Assembly: GCA_021186555.1 (NCBI GenBank)
Contig: JAJKFL010000005.1
Coordinates: forward strand, 10,567,178 to 10,631,177
DNA from: Reticulitermes speratus
Lineage: Eukaryota; Arthropoda; Insecta; Blattodea; Rhinotermitidae
Direction: 5' to 3'
DNA: 64,000 bases
A program made the position numbers and the translations under genes. The notes below the pieces were generated by a model, which ran no database searches, was not told the origin of the DNA, and worked only from the letters and a program-made list of their open reading frames with translations. The number at the start of each line of letters is the position of its first letter. Position 1 is the stretch's first letter. Positions 56,110-64,000 of this stretch are shown piece by piece.

Positions 56110-58665
56110 CTTTAGGCTACTACGACCATTACGACTTCCACAGCCAGCGACGACATGAGCAAACTGACGGGCCAGCGCCCAATAACTGTAGAACTTTAGG
56201 AGCTATTCATACACCGAAAACCACAATACAGTTTATAAAGTTAAGGTCAGGAGAAACGAAAAAGTACACATATTCCCTCATTACTGGAGCGGTATGTGGG
56301 CTTGTTTCATGAGAAAGCAAGGGCCTGTCTTTTTTTCGTACGTGCAGCACCAATTGCACTTCTCTACTCTTGTAATCTGCCCTCACTTCAGACAAGAGGT
56401 ACAAAAAATGGAAACAAGCAGTGTATCGCTGTGTTCACATTATGATCAAGAGGCAAAAAGAGGTGTAACTTTCCGTAACCTTATTTCTACGATTATCCAC
56501 CCGTCTTGAACACATCAATGCTCTTCTTCCTGGGTGCCTGGGGGTTTGTTGTTCATGTTGGGCGTCACTAAATCTACGTTTAATAATGTTGATCGGAATT
56601 GAAGTAGGATTCGCAGGATTTTTGTGTGTGTGTGTGTGGTTTACTCACCGATATTGTGAGATGAGAATCTGCAGTCACGCAGAATGGAACTTTGTAAGGG
56701 GAACGGAGGAGCTAGTAGGGGGTTAAAGTCTGGTGTTCGGTGTGGCGTGAGGTTAGTCGTTTTCCTAGCCAAATTGTATGGCTCACACATGGCGACTGTA
56801 TTTGCTTATTTACACGCAAGTGAACTCAAAGTTGGCTTTTTCTCTTGTCGTGTCGCTGGTGTTACCGAGCTGTTCATAACAATCAAGTCGTCCACAATGC
56901 TTTCAGGTTACGTATTCAGCAACAATTTGACTTATTCTACAAAAGACATTTCAGAGTTACTCAACACAAAAATTCTTGCCGCATTTCTTCGCAAAGCATT
57001 GTTGAATTGCATCTCAACTCGCTCCCACGAACTGATGATTAATGCAGACAAGATCCTGTGTAATACAAAAAGCGCTGCAACGTTTAAGTGCTGGATGTAA
57101 CATACAGCGGGGTAGTGGTTAACTTCCCTGTAATGTTTAAATGCACGTGACATATCACTCGAAATGACGCATTGGTATGGACACAAAATACCGAAGCAAC
57201 AAGACAGCAATATGATGAGTCTACAAATTCTTCCATTGTATATTTACCGGTTGTAAAGAAATACGAGTATACACTGTGTTTACAGTTTTGTCCATGCTAT
57301 GTCGCTGGTTGTCGTAACTTCTGTTTAGTGGCTTAGCTACGACAATTTTAAACACCCAAATTCTCAACTACGACAGTTATATATGCATTGTGAACCCCAG
57401 ATTTGTAGAACGCGACTGCTATGTGATGGCGGTCGAAAACACAACGGAGGGGAATTGAAAGGGGAAAAAGGATGTGAGTAGACTGTAAACTCCGCAACGA
57501 AAGAGAAGAAAGCCTGTCGAGAACTAGTGCGTAAGAAACGCACACTAACGCATACAACTAGGCTGCCAATAGCCGACTGAACGATCACCCGGTGCAGACA
57601 TACATGGACTTGCCCATTCAGCTGAAAGACTAAAATTGGTTTCTGCGCATGTGCCATCACATAGTAATAATTCACTGCCAAATAAAAAGACTTGTCGCAG
57701 GAGGCTTCAAACCTAGACAGCACTGCACTATGTGACAGCATGAACCTGAGCGATAATTGTGTAAATTGATATACAAGAACAGTGAATAAGAGTCCATGAT
57801 AGCGGCAGCGCAGCCAAAACGCTTAGCTGTTAAACCACGAAGTAAATGGGACTGTGGCTTCGAATCATCCTCTGGGAATGCCCGTCTTTTCTGTTGTCTT
57901 TTGTCTGATGTGTAGGTAAAGTCGTAAGTTGGGCAGTTCTTACGGCCCAAGACTTAAAAGATTTATACTATATGTTTAGTAATAGGCTAATTCGCAATCG
58001 CTCGGGCCAGACGGTTTGAACTACGGAAGCTGAAGAAGGAGACAGTGAGCTGCACTGTACCGCCCCTCGCCGCCATATATTACTCATAATGTTCCTAATA
58101 GGGAAACGTCATAATTGTGTAGCTGAATGACGCAATAATAAATGAATCTCCCGTATCTCGATGCCTGCACATAAAATAACATTCAGTTAGCCTATATCTG
58201 CGTGAATATCTAATGTAACGAATTTCTGATCTTTGTGAAGAGGAAGTGATGTATCTACGGGAGTCCTGCATGACAGGATTAAAAATTAGGGAAAACCGCA
58301 ATGGAATTCGAGATAATAAGGCTCAAAAAACCGGAAATATAAAAAGCTAATGGAGTTTCTTCGAAAACATACAGCTTGCAGCGCACAGGATATTGATATA
58401 CCTCCAAATTGCGAAGTAGGCTTTATGAACCTACAAACGAAGGACAAAGCTAAGTACAGAACTGCGAACTCACTTTGCCATCAACACCGACTTCGGGTGT
58501 ATCAGATTCTCCTACATCAAGTAAAATATACAACAGAGTAAATATTCTGTATCCAATGTGCTGGGAAAATATATCTGAATTTAACAATGTAACATCCAAT
58601 TCAAAAATCCTTTATATGCCAGCCAGAAGGCGTGACATTCTTTTCCTCTACAAATAAGCGGTGAT
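56110..58665. other. No gene recognised; (GT)n
   Basis: (GT)n at about 56621-56637. The 138-codon plus-strand frame at 56684-57100 and the 125-codon minus-strand frame at 57364-57741 show no recognisable domain or codon bias. Confidence 0.4.
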
Positions 58666-58667
58666 GC

Positions 58668-58810
58668 AAAATTTCAGGCTTCTTCCGCGGTGTAGTTGGG
58701 GTTTTCGCCTTTCTGGGATGTTACGCTTCGTAGGTTGGTAGGTGGTTAGCGTGTTTCGGTACAACATATTGGTACCATTTTCAACGGTCAGGCAGTCCAA
58801 GAAGAAAAAC
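58668..58810. mobile_element. Hairpin element family G, single arm with tail
   Basis: Tail ATTTCAGGCTTCTTCCGCGG, then TTTCTGGGATGTTACGC, GTGTTTCGGTACAACATATT, GGTACCATTTTCAACGGTCA and GGCAGTCCAAGAAGAAAAAC. Same order as the arm at 13.6 kb; partner arm absent. Confidence 0.65.
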
Positions 58811-58814
58811 TTCA

Positions 58815-60245
58815 GTAATCCACTACGAAATCCTCATTGGAGTCTTGAAACGTTCCCAGGGTTTACAAGTATGCTATTAATAGTGGTGATATCAAATGAA
58901 GCGTGAAAGTGTAGAAATTATAGAGTGGACTGCTTTGCCATAGTAATTTTGATGATGTGACAGAAGTGTTTTTTAATTTGTCAGGTCAAATTTCGACATA
59001 CAAACATTTGGAAATAGAATTTTTGACGAAACGCTGTCTGGTTATATTTTATGTGAACAGTTTAACCCTTTGAAGCCTAATGGTTATACATACTAGTAGG
59101 TTTACCATTAAACACCTTGCATTAAGAAAGTGTAATTATATGCTTCGTACGTTTCTTAAAATAAACGTCCATTATTTCCCGATATAGCACGAATCGGCTG
59201 CTCTTTATAATGGAAGCAGATTCTGTTGCTTGTGCTGTACGGACTGAGTCATTTATGTAATGTAAAATAGTTTTAGTGTTACAGCGATGCTCTTTCGGAA
59301 ATCGAGGAGCCCTGGATAGAGAAATTCTTATTTTTTTAATCTTACAAGGAATAATTATTAATTTCAGTTTGGTTTCTAAACGTACTTGTAGACATATAAA
59401 TTCTCCGAATTTATCTGCAAAATTGTCTACTTTTGAAACAAACTGCAGAGCGATGCAGATTTGCTTCCATCCTGTTGAAGATTTATTTTGCGAATTGTAA
59501 GCGTCAGAACCTCAAGTTTTAGCGTTGTTTCGATTAAACAGCGCTTAGAATTTTGTTCTAAATCGCGATCTTTTTTCTGCCTACCAAAGCAGTTACATAA
59601 TCTTGACCTTTTACCGAACTTCAGTACGCATTAATTAATTCTGTTGGCTGACCAAGAGACAATAGTTGATGTGCCAGTGGATGACAATGACGCCAACCCA
59701 TCTACCTGCGTTAGATAAAAGAAACTCTCACAGTGGCTGAATCACCGCTTAGCTATCATTTATAGTTTTGATCAAATGGACCGTGACTTCTTAAAACTTT
59801 CTCTTTTGTGTAATGATTAACTGAAGTCTTGCAGACAAAGGAACAGGAAGTTGAAAACAATGGGCCGTCTGCTCTGTCGCTTCATGGTCACAATGTATGT
59901 CAAGGTTGCCTTAAGACACAAGGAGAGTAGCCGCAACTGGGGTGTCAGGTCTTGACGATTTATGACGGAAAGCAGCCGGGATATGATATTCGGAGTCTGG
60001 CTACAGTGGCAGCACATTTTAACTTGAAGTTAAAGGGGTTGTACGCTCACAAATTGAGGAACATTATATGCAAGGAGATTCAAATACGTATTTACATCAG
60101 TTGGCATGTGTAATATATAGCCGCACTTAAAAACAATAATTCAGTTTAAGTAACTAAGCAAGAGAAAATCAGACTGTTAAATAAGAAGTATTGATGTGGG
60201 ACCTGGCTTTCAGTATCTTTTAGAATAGTTGAAGAATAAGTCAGT
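58815..60245. other. No gene recognised
   Basis: About 1.4 kb of AT-rich DNA with frames below 75 codons. Confidence 0.45.
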
Positions 60246-60247
60246 TT

Positions 60248-60719
60248 TTAGGCGCTTTCGCAAAATTGCGAAAAGCGACTATTAGCTTCGTCATGTCTGT
60301 TTGTCCGTCCTCATGGGACATCTCGGCTCCCACTGAACGGATTTTCATGAAATTTGATATTTGAGTATTTTTCGAAAAATATGTTGAGAAACTTCAATCT
60401 TGATTAAAATCTAACAAGAATAAGTGGGTACTTTACATGAAGACCTATGTACATATATGGCAATATGTCGCTGAATTTTTCTTAGAACGAGAAATGTTTT
60501 AGACAAAACTTGTAGAGAAAATAAAAACAAATTTGATGTTCAATAACTTTTTTCCCGAAAATCGTGTCGTTTATAAGATAAGGTGGAAAAATATGATACA
60601 GGCAGACAAGCCACAGATGACAATAATGTGGGTAACTACTGCAAGTATACAGACACACACAAAGAATATGTAATACTTACTGCCTCTCCACGGCAAAGTG
60701 GTTGCGCGAACGCACCTTA
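60248..60719 (-). mobile_element. MITE family M, full copy with TTA target duplication
   Basis: Body 60251-60716: left end GGCGCTTTCGCAAAATTGCG, right end GGTTGCGCGAACGCACC, flanked by TTA at 60248-60250 and 60717-60719. Next to the left end, CGCTTTCGCAAAATTGCGAAAAGCG forms a secondary hairpin. This copy defines the element boundaries best. Confidence 0.8.
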
Positions 60720-61265
60720 ATGTTACGTTAATACATACTTTGCATGTGTTGTTGAATATAAAATGCGTTTCTTTGTTGTAAAAAGCGTTCAGTTGAACTG
60801 CAAGTTTTAATTGTTGTGCACAAAATATGTTTGAAGTTTAAAGTACCTCTTTGGATGGAGCCTTCGAGTAAGTAGTGTGTTAGGCGTGAGCAGCAGTGAT
60901 TTTAATGACAGTAATGGAACATGCACTACAGTACGATACGACTCTAGAGCACTTACACACTTTATATTTTTTGTGTATAGATATAAATGTTACTGCGACC
61001 ATTAAAGTGGAGTGTGTTATTCAATCGTTCTTGCGGTGTTTATAGTCTAATTAATGTAAAATGTTCTTGTTGCGCCTTGTAGTGCAAGTGTTTGTATTTA
61101 TACAGTAGATGTGCTATGTCTAAATGTTTGTGGCGTTCAGAAGCATATTAATCCTTAACATTACGCGTGCTGCTTAAATCCGGCTACATGTTAACTTGCC
61201 CTAAATTAATAGTTGGAAATGGGCTTCTAAATTTCTTAAGATTTCTGTCGAATCTCCGTTCCACT
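60720..61265. other. No gene recognised
   Basis: Unassigned AT-rich DNA. Confidence 0.45.
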
Positions 61266-61269
61266 ATCT

Positions 61270-61595
61270 TCAACAGGACAAAGGTAAAGTGGTCCCATAC
61301 AGGCCTTGGCAGGCCCTTAGGGCTCCAGGAGGTCGAGGCTCCCAGGTTTTTAGACAATCGGCACATGAAGGTGGTAAGGTTGTCAGCCCTACGCACCGGC
61401 CGCCTTTACCCCCCAGGAAAGATTCCTGGTACTCATTTCTGTTAGAGGCTAAGTCGAAACCAGGGCCATAGTGCGACCGAAACGATTATGTCAATGAAAA
61501 ATTCCAGTGACACCATCGGGAATCGAACCCGCGACGTTCCGGTTTGTAGCGTAGTGCCTCAACCAACTGCGCCACCGCGATTCAACAAGACAAAC
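61270..61595 (-). mobile_element. SINE family D, copy 2, target duplication
   Basis: Minus-strand copy; the tRNA-like head at right has box B GGGTTCGATTCCC (61516-61528 on the complement). Flanks TCAACAGGACAAA (61270-61282) and TCAACAAGACAAA (61583-61595) match at 12 of 13 positions. Confidence 0.9.
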
Positions 61596-61759
61596 TTTTC
61601 TGTAGCCCCTGAAAAGTAGATTGTAAACTTGGTGTCATCTTTAATGAAATTATAAAGTAATGTTGCGAAATGCTCGCTGATCTCCCTACTACTATAAATG
61701 TCATTAAAGAAAAAAATACGTTTCTGTCAACTTAAACATTTTTTCTACGCATGATGTGA

Positions 61760-61960
61760 AGCATATGAGGGGTGGAGGTATATCTCCACGCATGTTTAAC
61801 CTCGGCGCTATCTGGAGGTGAATGGTCAACATTACGCTCCAGTCTCTCTATCCACAGTAGAAGCGTCAACAGTGTCCACTGAGTAGGAGGCTGTGTGGAC
61901 ACTGTGGACGAGGGAAAATTCTTTTATCCGTGACAGGAATGAAACTTCCTGACTATGGCC
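61760..61960 (-). mobile_element. SINE family B fragment
   Basis: GGTGGAGGTATATCTCCACG is the 3' palindrome of the family with compensating changes, followed by CCTCGGCGCTATCTGGAGGT. The head is absent or unrecognisable. Confidence 0.5.
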
Positions 61961-62424
61961 TACCAGTTGCTTCTGTTCATGTTCTTGTTTTTTCATTTCT
62001 TCTCCTTTTTCGCACAGGAATGCAAATAGTGAAGTTTTTTTCATAGAACATTGTTGCCTTTCTCTTGTACAAGAAGAAATGACACAATGATGCACAGTAT
62101 TCCACCCTGAGCTGTGGATAAACCGAGACGAGGCGACGCGCAGTGTACAGTTACATCGGCGGAGCGAGGCGACGAAACGCCAAGCGTAAGTGAGAAGTGC
62201 ATTAGTAAATAGTGTATGTGTTACATATACATACAGCCTGTACAACAAGAATGTAGTTCGCCACTCGTGCATGCTGTGAGCCACATGAATGCAGCCCGCG
62301 CCCCACCCATCTCTCAGTTTCTTCCAGGTGACGCAAATTGGAGGATAATATTAAATAAATACGAAGCCACTATTTTCACACGGAAACGGGTTGCGATTTT
62401 TGTCAGTCACTGCATCGTAATCTG

Positions 62425-62550
62425 TGAGTACTGGGGCCACTATTTATCGGGAAGTAAAGCGGCCAGAAATTGAAGCTCTTTAATCACCTTCATTTAGTTG
62501 GGTAAGGGTGGAGCTGTACCTCCACTCCCTCGTACTTTTATGCCTAAGTA
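62425..62550 (+). mobile_element. SINE family B fragment
   Basis: CGGGAAGTAAAGCGGCCAGA, then GGGTGGAGCTGTACCTCCACTC, the 3' palindrome again with base changes on both sides that keep pairing. Confidence 0.5.
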
Positions 62551-62554
62551 ATTA

Positions 62555-63310
62555 ATAAATTAATCACCGGAACATTTTTACCTTCATACGATTAGTTTTA
62601 ATTTGATATTGATGAAATATGATGCGCTTGGATTCATCAGTTTCTGTGAATACAGTAATAAAATGTCCCATTTCTTCTCCGTCCGAGCGGCTTCTGTACT
62701 ACGGCGAACATTTGGGTTGCACTAAGCAAGTGATAATTTCGATCTGTCATTTTTATCCCTTAATACGTAATTCTATAAAACAGAGTTGCTGTGGAGACGA
62801 TAATAATGATCCGAATTTTATGGCACGGGAAAATCCATTGTCATGCTCACAAGATCCCTTTATTGCTCCAGAGAAAATTTAATGTTGTCATCTCATCTAC
62901 GCTTAGATCTTCAATGTGGCATCTTTCCTTTCCATTTCCACTAAATTCTTCCTATGATATATTTTTTCATCATATCATGTCAGCCAAATGCTATTTCTTG
63001 ATTTGATACACATGCGATATGATCAATAATCGACTTCGTGGTACCAGACCCCGCACAACAGAGATACACCAACCATACAGGGACATAATCCACTATGGAT
63101 TACAATAAAGGTAGTTGTTTCTATGCCAATAGTATAATACGAGAGCAGCGCAGTACAAGTCGGAGTCCACATACACACATGACGCTGTGACACATTCTGC
63201 AGTATCAAGAAGAGTAGAACACCTACTAAGATATAAAGTGCTTGTCAACCTAAATCAAGACCATAATAAAATTTACGCACTATATGTTTAGGGAGCCTGG
63301 AAAATTTGTA
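62555..63310. other. No gene recognised
   Basis: AT-rich DNA without recognised features. Confidence 0.45.
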
Positions 63311-63316
63311 ACAAAT

Positions 63317-63590
63317 TTTAATCCAACAATTTTGAATGATCCATAACCGTGCATTGAGCAATCAGATATCGTAGCGAGACCAACAAATGCACATAAGTGT
63401 ATGAAAGTATATTGTAAACATAGCATACCTCCAACATGTCTCGGCCACTCATGTATCCGTCCTTTGTAACGCACCTCTCTGAGGATGGTTACATGTATGG
63501 CCGAAACATGTAGGAGGTATGCTATGTTTATAATATTATTTCATACACTTAAGTGCATTTGTTGGTCTCGCTACCGTATTTAATCCAACA
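63317..63590. mobile_element. Penelope-like hairpin, one intact hammerhead, 12-bp direct repeats
   Basis: TTTAATCCAACA at 63317-63328 and 63579-63590 brackets the element. A 42-nt tail (63329-63370, with GATCCATAACCGTGCATTGA) precedes inverted arms at about 63371-63462 and 63486-63576. The right arm carries an intact hammerhead-like core. In the left arm the core is broken: GAAA has become GAGA and the CUGANGA half is lost. Confidence 0.72.
63473..63519 (+). ncRNA. Hammerhead-ribozyme-like motif 5
   Basis: Stem I ACCUCU/GGAGGU (one G·U), core CTGAGGA at 63479-63485, extra T, stem II GGUU/GGCC with two U·G pairs, GAAAC at 63503-63507, ACAUGU and A at the cleavage position. Confidence 0.6.
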
Positions 63591-63707
63591 TTTTATTATT
63601 CTGATATTTTTTATTTTAAAATCAACAATAACTATGTGATACATTTTAAGTTATATACTTGCACAAACAATGGCTTCATTAGGTTTTAAATATAAGTTTT
63701 ATGTGTT

Positions 63708-63750
63708 AGTCCCTGATGATGGCGGTCGACCACCGAAACATGTAGGAAGG
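63708..63750 (+). ncRNA. Hammerhead-ribozyme-like motif 6 (solo)
   Basis: Core CTGATGA at 63713-63719, extra T, a stem II region TGGCGGTCGACCACC that can pair internally, GAAACATGTA, then GGA pairing with TCC for a short stem I. Lies 120 bp from the hairpin above and has no partner arm. Confidence 0.55.
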
Positions 63751-64000
63751 AATATCAGATGTATGTATGCTTGGTACGTGCAAATATAAACTTGCGTATT
63801 ATAGTGGAGTTTGGTATTTTCGCAATTCTGACAAATATTGGAATGGAATTTAAATTAATTGCCAGACGTTATAACTGTCTTGTTTATCCAGAAGGCATTC
63901 TGTCGAAACGTCGTAAATCATTAACAATTATAGGCTATTCGTCAACGTGAACATTAAATTAAACAGAAATACACAAGCACGAGAAGAGAAAGCGATGCAG

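Noticed and set aside
56684-57100. 138-codon plus-strand frame as a host gene
   Set aside because: No recognisable domain and strong frames on other strands overlap it; length alone is not evidence in a 64-kb window.

Overview
This window looks like gene-poor, AT-rich insect DNA packed with transposable elements. The best fit is a cockroach or termite (Blattodea). That guess rests on the style of the repeats: tRNA-derived SINEs whose antisense reads 'FEPTIPASERPQTHALDR', and LINE ends reading 'GRRGRRRKQLLDDLKEKKRYWKLKEE', both familiar to me from blattodean sequence. I found no convincing intact host gene, no rRNA or stand-alone tRNA gene, and no CRISPR or bacterial operon. Nearly all open frames are short and random, or lie inside repeats.

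Layout. 0.5-0.7 kb: a hammerhead-ribozyme-like motif from a Penelope-like terminal repeat. 1.3 kb: a SINE. 2.5-3.0 kb: a MITE. 4.1-4.5 kb: a LINE 3' end. 5.1-6.2 kb: an endonuclease/exonuclease/phosphatase (EEP) frame with a 43-bp direct repeat at its 5' side. 7.7-8.1 kb: a 52-bp minisatellite carrying X-box-like sites. 8.1-10.04 kb: the largest coding region, an intact reverse transcriptase of a 5'-truncated LINE. 10-24 kb: LINE and MITE remnants, two kinds of hairpin element, and a 394-bp SINE with a perfect 16-bp target duplication. 25-34 kb: a dense SINE cluster with nested insertions. 34-45 kb: SINEs, repeated LINE 3' ends, a second snap-back hairpin and a 53-nt poly-A. 45-54 kb: a mariner-like transposase fragment, more SINEs, a hammerhead hairpin and MITEs. 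54-64 kb: an isolated, very complete hammerhead motif, a weak multi-frame region at 55-56 kb, a MITE, SINEs, and a last hammerhead hairpin plus a solo motif.

The elements fit one picture of retrotransposition. LINE reverse transcriptases of the 8.1-10 kb type are candidates to mobilise at least five tRNA-headed SINE families, most copies of which carry A/T tails and visible target-site duplications. Separately, two families of inverted-arm hairpins carry conserved tails on one side and, in several cases, direct-repeat flanks. One of these families carries hammerhead-like cores (CUGANGA, stem II, GAAA), always with an additional U before stem II. These are most likely terminal repeats of Penelope-like retroelements, though no Penelope reverse transcriptase or GIY-YIG frame was found here.
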